The translations under genes and the position numbers were made by a program. Positions 28,850 to 37,366 of a stretch of 37,366 nucleotides of DNA are shown here, piece after piece. Origin of the DNA: Ilumatobacteraceae bacterium. Its GTDB lineage: Bacteria; Actinomycetota; Acidimicrobiia; Acidimicrobiales; Ilumatobacteraceae. The stretch's first letter is position 1. The number at the start of each line of letters is the position of its first letter. The notes under the pieces were generated by a model that was not told the DNA's origin, did not search any database, and saw only the letters and a list, made by a program, of their open reading frames with translations. Location: assembly GCA_016463545.1 (NCBI GenBank), contig JAEMRC010000003.1:1-37366 (forward strand). The letters are read 5' to 3'.

Positions 28850-30078
28850 TTTTCTCCCTCTCCGTCTTTGAGATCGATCGTGTGTCCCATCCGCTCACGC
28901 TTCGTACGCAAGTATGCCTCGTTCTCGGGCGTTGGTTCTGTGTGCAGCGGCACGCGTTCGACAACGGACAAACCATAGCCACCCAGACCGCCGTATTTGG
29001 CTGGATTATTTGTCATCAGGCGAATCTTTTGTACGCCAAGATCAGCCAAAATCTGTGCACCTATTCCGTATTCGCGACTATCAATCGGCAAGCCCAACTC
29101 CAGATTGGCATCCACAGTGTCAAACCCTTGGTCCTGCAATGAATACGCCCGAATCTTGTGTCCGATTCCGATGCCGCGACCTTCATGTCCGCGCAAGTAC
29201 ACCACAACTCCATGGCCGGTGTCTCCGATAAGTTGCATAGCAGCGGCAAGTTGTGGACCACAGTCGCAACGACGAGAAGCAAAGACGTCGCCTGTGAGAC
29301 ACTCGCTGTGAACGCGCACTAAAACTGGCGCGTCACTAGAAACAGTGCCTTTGACAAATGCCAAATGTTCGACTTGGTCAATAGTGCTGCGGTATGCGAC
29401 ACAATTGAATGTTCCAAAGACTGTTGGTACTGAAGCCTCACCCATGCGCTCAACAAGGCGTTCATGATGACGGCGGTATTCAATCAACTGGGCAATTGAT
29501 GACAACAATAAACCATGCTCTGCACAAAACTTTCGCAAGTCTGGCAAGCGCATCATCGTGCCATCATCGTTTTGTATTTCACAGATCACGCCAGCAGGTT
29601 CGCAGCCAGCCAAGCGCGCTAGGTCGACTGCTGCTTCGGTATGACCAGCACGCTTCAAGACTCCACCTTGGCGCGCACGTAACGGAAAGATGTGCCCTGG
29701 TCGCGCGAACTCAGCGAACCCGACGAGCTGATTTGCCAAGCCGCGCGCCGTGGCTGCGCGATCTGCAGCACTGATTCCGGTTGTCGTGCCATGAATAACA
29801 TCCACAGTGTCGGTGAACGCTGTGCGTTGGCTCTCAGTGTTTTGATCAACCATCAACGGCAAGCGCAATTCATTGCAGCGCTCTTCTGTGAGCGGAACAC
29901 ACACCACTCCAGTGGAGTAGCGAACAATGAATGCCAACTTTTCGGGCGTAGCGAACTCCGCTGCCATGATGAAGTCGCCCTCGTTCTCACGGTCTTCGTC
30001 GTCAACCATGACAACGATTTCTCCGCGAGCAATTGCCGCAATGACATCTTCGATAGGGGATAATGGGGTGTCAGTCAT
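28846..30078 (-). CDS. ribBA: Bifunctional 3,4-dihydroxy-2-butanone-4-phosphate synthase / GTP cyclohydrolase II
   Basis: [81 protein letters not shown]. Internal start [12 protein letters not shown]. Confidence 0.96.
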   Translation of the reverse strand: MTDTPLSPIEDVIAAIARGEIVVMVDDEDRENEGDFIMAAEFATPEKLAFIVRYSTGVVCVPLTEERCNELRLPLMVDQNTESQRTAFTDTVDVIHGTTTGISAADRAATARGLANQLVGFAEFARPGHIFPLRARQGGVLKRAGHTEAAVDLARLAGCEPAGVICEIQNDDGTMMRLPDLRKFCAEHGLLLSSIAQLIEYRRHHERLVERMGEASVPTVFGTFNCVAYRSTIDQVEHLAFVKGTVSSDAPVLVRVHSECLTGDVFASRRCDCGPQLAAAMQLIGDTGHGVVVYLRGHEGRGIGIGHKIRAYSLQDQGFDTVDANLELGLPIDSREYGIGAQILADLGVQKIRLMTNNPAKYGGLGGYGLSVVERVPLHTEPTPENEAYLRTKRERMGHTIDLKDGEGEK

Positions 30079-31094
30079 GACGCTCCAACTTTCTGTTGTT
30101 GTGGGGAGAGAATAATTTCTAGATCGCTTCCAAAGACGCCAACTGATGACAACGTGCCACGCCACATCTGAGATGCCGTTGTTGCCGCGAGACCATCAAA
30201 TACGGGCAGTGTGTTGCTATCACCACACACAATCGGGGCAATATGAAAGATGTATTCGTTGACGAGATTGTGTTCAAAAAATGAGCGTGCCACACGTGGT
30301 CCTGCTTCGACCATTGCCACGATCACCCCTTGAGAACCCAGTTCGTCAAGTAAGTCAGTCAATGAGCCAGCCCATTCGTCGCACGGCTGTACCTGTGCGT
30401 GCTCTGGCACTGAACCTGCATCGGAGACCAAAACAATGCGGCGAGGTGACTCGCCATCACAGTCGCGCACGGTAAGCAGTGGGTCATCTGTGCGCACTGT
30501 GCCCATGCCAGTGATGATGACATCGCTGTCTGCGCGTAATTCATGCACACGAACTCGAGCCTCATCACCAGTAATTCGTTTTTGCCCGTCGGGAAGTGTG
30601 GTGCGAGCATCCATAGTGCAGGCCATTTTGAGTCGGACAAATGGCCGACCAGTTGTGCGGTGATGAATATATGGTCGCAATTGTGTTGTGATCTCGTCTG
30701 CACACACGTCGCGCACAACTGCAATGCCAGCAGATTCAAGTTGTGCAAATCCACGACCAGCAACTCGTGGGTCTGGATCTTGGATCCCTGAGACAACCGT
30801 GCTGATCCCTGCATCAATGATCGCTGTTGTGCACGCACCGGTTCGGCCAATATGTGAGCACGGCTCAAGTGTTGAATAGAGCGTTGCGCCGTTCGTTGCT
30901 GCGTGCGCTGCGTGCGCTGCGTTTAACGCCACTATTTCTGCATGAGCGCCACCGGGAGCAGAAGTCGCTCCAGAATAAATCGATCCGTCTTGGCACACCA
31001 CAACGGCACCCACCCATGGGTTAGGTCGTGCACGATGGCGTGCCGACTCTGCCACGCCCACGGCATGGCGCATATGCGTCTGATGTGTGTTCAT
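30075..31094 (-). CDS. ribD: Bifunctional diaminohydroxyphosphoribosylaminopyrimidine deaminase / uracil reductase
   Basis: [41 protein letters not shown]; reductase [14 protein letters not shown]; start placed after the FMN riboswitch. Confidence 0.94.
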   Translation of the reverse strand: MNTHQTHMRHAVGVAESARHRARPNPWVGAVVVCQDGSIYSGATSAPGGAHAEIVALNAAHAAHAATNGATLYSTLEPCSHIGRTGACTTAIIDAGISTVVSGIQDPDPRVAGRGFAQLESAGIAVVRDVCADEITTQLRPYIHHRTTGRPFVRLKMACTMDARTTLPDGQKRITGDEARVRVHELRADSDVIITGMGTVRTDDPLLTVRDCDGESPRRIVLVSDAGSVPEHAQVQPCDEWAGSLTDLLDELGSQGVIVAMVEAGPRVARSFFEHNLVNEYIFHIAPIVCGDSNTLPVFDGLAATTASQMWRGTLSSVGVFGSDLEIILSPQQQKVGAS

Positions 31095-31100
31095 ATAGCT

Positions 31101-31223
31101 CCTTGCTCCCATCCGGACTCTCACCGTCGGCCTACAGAATTTCACTGAGTCGGCCCTCGCACCGAAGTACGAGGGTTCGCGGGCTATACCGCCGGTCGGG
31201 ACTTGCACCCAAACCCTGCAAGG
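31101..31223 (-). promoter_or_regulatory. FMN riboswitch (RFN element)
   Basis: Minus strand: GGGTGCAAGTCCCGACCGGCGGTATAGCCCGCGA...GTGAAATTCTGTAGGCCGACGGTGAGAGTCCGGATGGGAG; P1 CCTTGC/GCAAGG. Confidence 0.95.
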
Positions 31224-31281
31224 GGTGTATTTATGTCTCTTCAGGCTATGGCGCAAGGTTCTCGAGAGGCAACTTGGAGGG

Positions 31282-32142
31282 CTAGTTTTGCGTCGTTCGA
31301 GAGAATTGAGCGAGCGCGGTTACTCCAAGGAGTACTAGAACGGCGCCAATAACCCGAATTGGTGTGAGATTTTCATCAAGTGCAATGACTCCCACACCAA
31401 TCGAAACTACTGGTTCGATAGTGCTCAGAACTGCGGCCTCGCCAGGACCAATACGAGAAACTCCTGCAAAAAATAAACCCATTGCCAAAATTGTTGACAC
31501 CACTGCAGCACCAGTAATTGCAGCCCAACCTGTTGCGTCGTTGGGCATATCAAATCGCTGAATACTCCAGAGAGCAAGATTTGCGACTGCTGCTCCGATC
31601 ATGACAATCATCAGCGACGTCGGTGCACCCATAATGTGCACAATTCGACTCGAGACCAAAATATATCCCGTGTACCAGATTGCGGCGCTGAGCATGAGCA
31701 GGATTCCTGTCCAAGAACCAGACTTCACTTGTCCGGCCGTCAGCACTGCTCCGATTACTGTTACTGGCAAACACAACAGCATTGCGCGCGTTGGAGAGTG
31801 TCGAAAAAATATCCAACTTGCCAACACAACAAATACCGGGAACATATAAAAGATGACAGTCGCAAGAGAAACATCAATGCGTTTCATTCCATAAAGATAA
31901 AACGCTGACTGCACTGAGTATCCAAGTGCTCCGAGAAGAAATAGTTGTACGAACAACTTGCGCTCTGGCCATGGTCGAGACGGCCGACGCAGCACATGTC
32001 CGCCGGTCATTATGAGAGCCGCAATACTAAAACGAGCAGTCAACATGCCAAGTGGCTCTGCGCCGTGGTCATAGGAGACATGGGCAAACCACGGAAGAAG
32101 CCCAAATGCAGCGCCGCTGATCAAAATATAGAGCGCACCCAT
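31282..32142 (-). CDS. EamA/DMT-family transporter
   Basis: ~10 hydrophobic segments; MGALYILISGAAFGLLPWFAHVSYDHG...PLGMLTARF; two EamA-like halves. Longer upstream starts would overlap the divergent gene. Confidence 0.85.
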   Translation of the reverse strand: MGALYILISGAAFGLLPWFAHVSYDHGAEPLGMLTARFSIAALIMTGGHVLRRPSRPWPERKLFVQLFLLGALGYSVQSAFYLYGMKRIDVSLATVIFYMFPVFVVLASWIFFRHSPTRAMLLCLPVTVIGAVLTAGQVKSGSWTGILLMLSAAIWYTGYILVSSRIVHIMGAPTSLMIVMIGAAVANLALWSIQRFDMPNDATGWAAITGAAVVSTILAMGLFFAGVSRIGPGEAAVLSTIEPVVSIGVGVIALDENLTPIRVIGAVLVLLGVTALAQFSRTTQN

Positions 32143-32175
32143 CGCACTGAACGGTAGTTGGCGTAGCGTGACGAG

Positions 32176-33081
32176 ATGGGTTTTGATATTTTGACGGCAG
32201 CCCCGCGGGGATTCAATCAGGCTTTCGTGCATCAGAAATCTTCTGTTCAAAACGCAACAGCACTGGTGTGTGTGCATGGGTGGCCAGAAACCAAGCGCAT
32301 TTTTTGGAAAGTGATTGAGCCTTTTGCTGCTGCTGGATTCGATGTGGTTGTGCCAGATCTACGTGGATTCGGGGACTCATCTCTTGCTCCCGACGGTTTT
32401 TATGATGTCGTGTCACATGCCAAGGATCTGTATTCCTTAGTACACGATCACCTCGGGTACTCACGCGCCGTACTCGTCGGCGGAGACTTGGGTGGTCCAG
32501 TTATTCAAGAACTTGCGATGCGTTATCCGTCGTGGGTTGATCGGATGGTGCTCTTTAACTCACCACTGCCATTTGACAAAGAGCGAATGTCTGGCATGAA
32601 CACTCGACCTCCGCGCGAATCGAGCGATTATTTTCTGCGTCAAGGAACAGACGCAGATGCATTGGCTGCAGAATTCACAACAGATGAACAACGTCGCCGC
32701 TATATCGCCACGTTTTACACATCGCGACATTGGGGTCACCCCGGCGCATTTACACCAGAAGATGTTGACTTTCATACCGAGCCATTTGCAGATGCTGCAA
32801 AACTCCGCGCCAGTTTTGGCAACTACGAGACAGCATTTTTTGCTGACAAGCGCACCGAGCCGTCATTGATGGGTCGCAATCCACACACTCACACGTTGAT
32901 TTTATTTGGACCGAGCGATCATGTGATCTATCCGGAGTTCGACAAGATGGCCGCTGTTGTGTTTGACAACCATGTCGGGCCGTTTTTATTGCGCGACTGC
33001 GGACACTTTGTTCCGTGGGAAGCGCCGCATGCACTCGTGAGCGCAACTGTCGCATTTTGTGCCGACTTGCTCGCACGCTGA
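32176..33081 (+). CDS. Alpha/beta hydrolase, epoxide hydrolase-like
   Basis: VCVHGWPETKRIFWKVI; VPDLRGFGDSS; VGGDLGG with Asp at the nucleophile position; RDCGHFVPWEAP catalytic His. Confidence 0.85.
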   Translation: MGFDILTAAPRGFNQAFVHQKSSVQNATALVCVHGWPETKRIFWKVIEPFAAAGFDVVVPDLRGFGDSSLAPDGFYDVVSHAKDLYSLVHDHLGYSRAVLVGGDLGGPVIQELAMRYPSWVDRMVLFNSPLPFDKERMSGMNTRPPRESSDYFLRQGTDADALAAEFTTDEQRRRYIATFYTSRHWGHPGAFTPEDVDFHTEPFADAAKLRASFGNYETAFFADKRTEPSLMGRNPHTHTLILFGPSDHVIYPEFDKMAAVVFDNHVGPFLLRDCGHFVPWEAPHALVSATVAFCADLLAR

Positions 33082-33082
33082 G

Positions 33083-33106
33083 GCACTGACGCACTGACGC
33101 ACTGAC
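33083..33106 (+). repeat. Octamer tandem repeat GCACTGAC x3
   Basis: Directly after the hydrolase stop: ggcactgacgcactgacgcactgactcactgg. Confidence 0.9.
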
Positions 33107-33137
33107 TCACTGGCACACACCGCCACCGGAGGTTGAT

Positions 33138-33175
33138 TATAAAAAAGTGACAACTCAAGTTGTCACTTTTTTATA
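33138..33175. terminator. Perfect 17-bp inverted repeat, 4-nt loop: bidirectional intrinsic-terminator-like hairpin
   Basis: TATAAAAAAGTGACAAC-TCAA-GTTGTCACTTTTTTATA. Confidence 0.8.
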
Positions 33176-33235
33176 TGGCATGCCGCCCGCGATCACCACG
33201 TCGCAACCCAGGACAAGAACGGCACACATAAGTTC

Positions 33236-33472
33236 GTGGATTACTCCGACGAACTACTTGTGCTCATCAAGTACATGCTGGGGACAAACCCGCGCAGTGC
33301 ACTGCAGGCATACGCACGATTTTTCGGACCAGAAAGCAAGTGGTTAGAGGAGCGCGTCCTGAACGTTGCAATTCATTCTGGTTGGTCAGATGCAGACATC
33401 GGTGAACTTCTTGGTGTCACACGACAGGCCGTACAAAAACGACGCCATCAGTACGAGTCGACGCGAAAATGA
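33236..33472 (+). CDS. Small helix-turn-helix protein (78 aa)
   Basis: GTG start; C-terminal SDADIGELLGVTRQAVQKRRHQYESTRK resembles an HTH. Confidence 0.6.
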   Translation: MDYSDELLVLIKYMLGTNPRSALQAYARFFGPESKWLEERVLNVAIHSGWSDADIGELLGVTRQAVQKRRHQYESTRK

Positions 33473-33473
33473 T

Positions 33474-33824
33474 TTACTGCTCGTGTTCCTTGAGCGATTC
33501 AGCGATGGCACGATCTCGACGAGCGACGCCACGAAACATCTTGAAGCCAATAAATGACAATCCTGCAATCATGATTCCAAAGACCGTGTATTGCAGCCAG
33601 CCACCACGGTCCCCAGGTTGCTCTGGGGCTTTGCCGCAGTTGGGTCGTGGATTGGAGTTGATGCACTGCGCTGGGTCTTCTTGTAGGTCATAGACATACG
33701 TCGTTGAATCGGTAGTGGCAAAAGAATTGTCACCAGAGGAAGCCTGAACTGTTGACAAGAACGATGACGGAGCAAGAGAGAGAAGGATTGTGCAGAAAGT
33801 CAAAGCAATGAAACGGTGGGGCAT
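33474..33824 (-). CDS. Small exported/membrane protein of unknown function
   Basis: [28 protein letters not shown] signal-like N-terminus; single [24 protein letters not shown]; charged tail. Confidence 0.6.
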   Translation of the reverse strand: MPHRFIALTFCTILLSLAPSSFLSTVQASSGDNSFATTDSTTYVYDLQEDPAQCINSNPRPNCGKAPEQPGDRGGWLQYTVFGIMIAGLSFIGFKMFRGVARRDRAIAESLKEHEQ

Positions 33825-33862
33825 GGCTCTATCGTCACACGCCAAGTAGTGTTCTACAAGTT

Positions 33863-35434
33863 ATGGCAAGTGAAACAACTCACAGCACCCCGAACCACGA
33901 TGTTGTGCTGGTGGTTGACTTCGGAGCCCAGTACGCACAGTTGATTGCTCGACGGGTGCGCGAGGCTCATGTCTATAGCGAGATTGTCTCGCATCGGGTG
34001 ACCGCGGCAGAAGTAGTGGCCAAAGGCGCCCGAGCCATCATTTTGTCTGGTGGTCCAAAGAGTGTCCACATTGAGGGTTCTCCTGTTCTCGACCCAGCCA
34101 TCTATGACCTTGGAATTGCAATTTTGGGAATCTGTTATGGGTGCCAATTAGTAGCGCAACAACTCGGCGGCACCGTGTCGCGTGGCGGACGTGGCGAATA
34201 TGGTCGAGCCACTGTGGACCGCTCTGCAACTGCAAGCACGTTGCTTACTTCTGAGACTCCGCAACAATTCAACGTTTGGATGAGTCACTTCGATGCAGTC
34301 ACTGAATTGCCAGCAGGATTTGTTGCAACGGCGAGCACTGCAGACGCGCCGATGGCCGTCATTGAAAACACCTCTCGTCGAATCTTTGGCGTGCAATATC
34401 ACCCCGAAGTCATGCACACTGATTTTGGGCAAGATCTTCTTCAGCGTTTTTTGATTGACATCGCAGGTTGTCGTCCTGACTGGACGATGTCGTCAATCGT
34501 CGAAGAACAAGTCGCAGCGATTCGTGCTCAAGTCGGAAACGAGCGTGCAATTTGTGGACTCAGTGGTGGAGTCGATTCAAGTGTTGCTGCAGCACTCGTG
34601 CATCAAGCAATCGGAAAACAACTCACATGCGTGTATGTCGATACTGGTCTCATGCGCCGCGGAGAAAGTGAACAAGTTGTCGAAACATTTCGCCGCAGCA
34701 TGGGAATCGAACTCATTCACATCGATGCAGGTGCACGATTCTTTGAGCGTCTCAAAGGAGTGACAGAACCAGAGGCTAAGCGCAAAGCAATCGGCGAACT
34801 CTTCGTTCGAATCTTTGAAGAAAATACCGGTGGACTGACTGATGCAAAGTTTTTAGTGCAAGGAACTTTGTATCCAGATGTCATCGAGAGTGGTGGAAGT
34901 GATGGCACTGCTGCAGTGATAAAAAGTCATCACAATGTTGGGGGACTACCTGACGACATGACACTTGAATTAGTCGAGCCATTGCGCACGCTATTCAAAG
35001 ACGAAGTTCGTAAGGTCGGAACTCAAGTTGGTCTTGCTGACGACATCGTGTGGCGTCAACCGTTTCCGGGACCTGGTCTTGGAGTGCGCATTATCGGAGA
35101 AGTGACTCCTCATAAAGTTGTTACGTTGCAACACGCCGATGAAATCGTGCGTCAAGAAATCACAGCAGCAGGTCTTGATCGCGAAATCTGGCAGGCTTTC
35201 GCCGTGCTCGCAGATATACGCAGTGTTGGAGTCATGGGCGATGAACGCACATATGGTTGGCCAATCATTATTCGTGCCGTGACCAGCGAAGACGCGATGA
35301 CTGCAGATTGGGCCCGTTTGCCCTATGACGTGCTGGAACGTATGTCACAGCGCATTATTAATGAGGTTGAGGGCATTAATCGGGTGGTTTACGACATCAC
35401 CTCAAAGCCCCCTGGCACCATTGAGTGGGAGTAA
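33863..35434 (+). CDS. guaA: GMP synthase (glutamine-hydrolysing)
   Basis: [68 protein letters not shown] end. Confidence 0.97.
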   Translation: MASETTHSTPNHDVVLVVDFGAQYAQLIARRVREAHVYSEIVSHRVTAAEVVAKGARAIILSGGPKSVHIEGSPVLDPAIYDLGIAILGICYGCQLVAQQLGGTVSRGGRGEYGRATVDRSATASTLLTSETPQQFNVWMSHFDAVTELPAGFVATASTADAPMAVIENTSRRIFGVQYHPEVMHTDFGQDLLQRFLIDIAGCRPDWTMSSIVEEQVAAIRAQVGNERAICGLSGGVDSSVAAALVHQAIGKQLTCVYVDTGLMRRGESEQVVETFRRSMGIELIHIDAGARFFERLKGVTEPEAKRKAIGELFVRIFEENTGGLTDAKFLVQGTLYPDVIESGGSDGTAAVIKSHHNVGGLPDDMTLELVEPLRTLFKDEVRKVGTQVGLADDIVWRQPFPGPGLGVRIIGEVTPHKVVTLQHADEIVRQEITAAGLDREIWQAFAVLADIRSVGVMGDERTYGWPIIIRAVTSEDAMTADWARLPYDVLERMSQRIINEVEGINRVVYDITSKPPGTIEWE

Positions 35435-35456
35435 TCATCGGTAGAATATAGGGGTC

Positions 35457-36563
35457 ATGGTTCATCCTCTCCCTCGTCGGGGGCTTCGAGCCCTCTTGTG
35501 CGCCTTTGTCCTTCTGGGCACAAACTCTTTGAGTGTGTTGGCACCTCTTGGTGCCCCTCACCTCAGGGCTGCCGGCGTCGACGACAAACAGCGTGAAGTG
35601 GTCGCATTGGCTGACGAGCTCGAACGCCTCATAGAGCGAATGGATGCATTGGGCGAGGACTACTCCCAAGCGCTGACGCTGCAGGATGAATTGTCCGTTG
35701 AACTAGAAGCCGCCACAGAAGAAGTTGGTCGCACTGAACAGGAGTTGGCCCAGATGCGTGGCACGTTGTACGTAGCGGCTGTGTCGCAATTTATGCAGGG
35801 TGGACGAAAAAGTACGCTCACAAATTTGCTTGCAACAACTGATCGAGTGCAGGACTCGTTGCAACGCCAGCAATTTACATCGATAGCACTCAACGCTGGC
35901 TCAATGTCAACCGACAAACTCGGTTCGTTGGCAAGTGACCTCACCAAGCAACGCAAAAAACTAGAGAAAAAGCAAGAGCAAGCACAAAAACTTGCTGCGA
36001 CCGTGCTGAGTCGTCAGTCTGCAGCAGAAAACCTTGCTGCTCTTTATGAAGAGCGCCAGTCCAGTGCAACTGGTGAACTCGCAGTGTTGTTGCGCCAAGA
36101 AAGAGATCGGCGAGATCTGACAGCATTAGAAGAAGCCAAACGGATCTCTGACGGCTACAGCAGTAAGTATGCCTCTTCGCGAAACCAATATAAGAACTTG
36201 CCAAAAGTGTCGGCACGAAGTCAGACTGCTATCAATGCCGCCTTGTCTCAACTTGGCGTTCCGTATCGATACGCTCGAAGCAGTCCTGGTGTTGCGTTTG
36301 ACTGTTCCGGTCTCACCACTTTTGCGTGGGCTAAGGCTGGCGTTGGTTTGCCGCGAAACTCACGACAGCAGTTCAACGCACTTCCGCATGTTCCGCAATC
36401 AATGGCGATGCCTGGTGACTTAATGTTTTATGGAAGCCCTATCGGTCATGTTGGCATCTATTTGGGTGGCGGTCGGTTAGTGCACGCTCCGCAAACTGGC
36501 GATGTTGTCAAGATCAGTGCTATCCGCTGGAATCGTGTTATTGGCGTTGCCCGCCCCGGCTGA
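35457..36563 (+). CDS. NlpC/P60 peptidoglycan endopeptidase with N-terminal coiled coil
   Basis: Signal-like N-terminus; long coiled coil; FDCSGLTTFAWAKAG, GHVGIYLGGGRLVHAP catalytic Cys/His. Confidence 0.92.
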   Translation: MVHPLPRRGLRALLCAFVLLGTNSLSVLAPLGAPHLRAAGVDDKQREVVALADELERLIERMDALGEDYSQALTLQDELSVELEAATEEVGRTEQELAQMRGTLYVAAVSQFMQGGRKSTLTNLLATTDRVQDSLQRQQFTSIALNAGSMSTDKLGSLASDLTKQRKKLEKKQEQAQKLAATVLSRQSAAENLAALYEERQSSATGELAVLLRQERDRRDLTALEEAKRISDGYSSKYASSRNQYKNLPKVSARSQTAINAALSQLGVPYRYARSSPGVAFDCSGLTTFAWAKAGVGLPRNSRQQFNALPHVPQSMAMPGDLMFYGSPIGHVGIYLGGGRLVHAPQTGDVVKISAIRWNRVIGVARPG

Positions 36564-36598
36564 TGCGGCATCATCAACGGCGAAGTACCGTATAACTC

Positions 36599-37366
36599 GT
36601 GCAGGGAATTGATGAAACACGCGTACAAGATTGGCTCAATCGCAATGTTCAAGGTCTTGAGGGTCCATACCAATACACGCTGATCGCAGGTGGTCGTAGC
36701 AACCTGACGTTCTTGGTCACAGACACGAACGGAACACAATTTGTGTTGCGTCGTCCTCCGCTTGGTCATGTTCTCGCTACCGCTCATGACATGGCCCGCG
36801 AGCACAAGATCATTAGTGCAGTCGGAAAATCATCAGTCCCGGTGCCACGAACTCTCGGATTATGTACTGATGAAACAGTCAATGGTGCACCATTTTATGT
36901 GATGTCGTTTGTAGAGGGCAAAGTGCTGTCGTCCGCCGAAGACGGCGAACTGCTACCCGAAAACTTGCGCCAACACGCCAGTGAGCACCTTGTTGATGTG
37001 TTGGCAGACCTGCACGCCGTTGACATTGATGCAGTTGGCCTAGGCGATCTTGCAAAACGCGAAGGATACGTTGCTCGTCAAGTAAAGCGTTGGAGCACGC
37101 AATGGGACAATTCTAAAACGCGAGAGTTGCCAGCCATTGAAGAAGTCAGTCGGTTGTTGGCAGAAAATATTCCACAACAACAAGGTGTTGCCATTGCACA
37201 CGGTGATTATCGATTCGGAAACTGTCTGACCAGTCTTACGACTGGACTCATCACCGCCGTTCTGGACTGGGAGTTGTGCACGCTCGGTGATCCACTTGCT
37301 GATCTCGGATATATCGGTGTGTACTGGAACGATTACGGACATCCCATCATGCGCACGAACGATCCG
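36599..37366 (+). CDS. Aminoglycoside phosphotransferase (APH)-family kinase, 3'-truncated by window
   Basis: Open frame GIDETRVQDWLNRNVQGLEGPYQYTLIAGGRSNLTFLV...IAHGDYRFGNCL...VLDWELCTLGDPLADLGY; no stop before window end. Confidence 0.85.
   Translation, partial: MQGIDETRVQDWLNRNVQGLEGPYQYTLIAGGRSNLTFLVTDTNGTQFVLRRPPLGHVLATAHDMAREHKIISAVGKSSVPVPRTLGLCTDETVNGAPFYVMSFVEGKVLSSAEDGELLPENLRQHASEHLVDVLADLHAVDIDAVGLGDLAKREGYVARQVKRWSTQWDNSKTRELPAIEEVSRLLAENIPQQQGVAIAHGDYRFGNCLTSLTTGLITAVLDWELCTLGDPLADLGYIGVYWNDYGHPIMRTNDP

Noticed and set aside
32143-32277. Extended N-terminus of the EamA transporter (MHTHQCCCVLNRRFL...)
   Set aside because: Would overlap the divergent hydrolase start and lacks transporter-like sequence; ATG at 32142 gives a normal first TM helix.

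Overview
The window is a typical actinobacterial housekeeping region, probably Acidimicrobiia by overall protein flavour (inference only). It runs from the 3' part of the S10/spc/alpha ribosomal operons (rpsC' to rplQ, with secY, adk, infA, rpoA) through truA and rplM-rpsI. Next comes a tightly overlapping chain: glmM, a giant glmS-like gene, acpS, nnrD, alr, tsaE, tsaB, rimI, tsaD, dusB, maf. It is followed by a CIRCE-preceded groES-groEL operon, a small ORF plus NUDIX pair, a minus-strand PLA2 gene, and an FMN-riboswitch-led ribD-ribBA-ribH operon. The end holds an EamA transporter, an alpha/beta hydrolase, a small HTH ORF, guaA, an NlpC/P60 hydrolase and a truncated APH-family kinase. I found no CRISPR array, tRNA, rRNA, transposase or phage gene, and no clear new multi-gene system. 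The observations most worth checking are: (1) an apparent CTG start for infA behind a perfect Shine-Dalgarno, with an alternative-fold leader; (2) an 1131-aa GlmS-like protein with a ~130-aa insertion in the glutaminase domain and a ~300-aa C-terminal extension of unknown identity; (3) an FMN riboswitch whose P1 helix overlaps the ribD SD; (4) small ORFs, one of them missing from the ORF track; (5) small repeats and hairpins at ribosome-binding sites.
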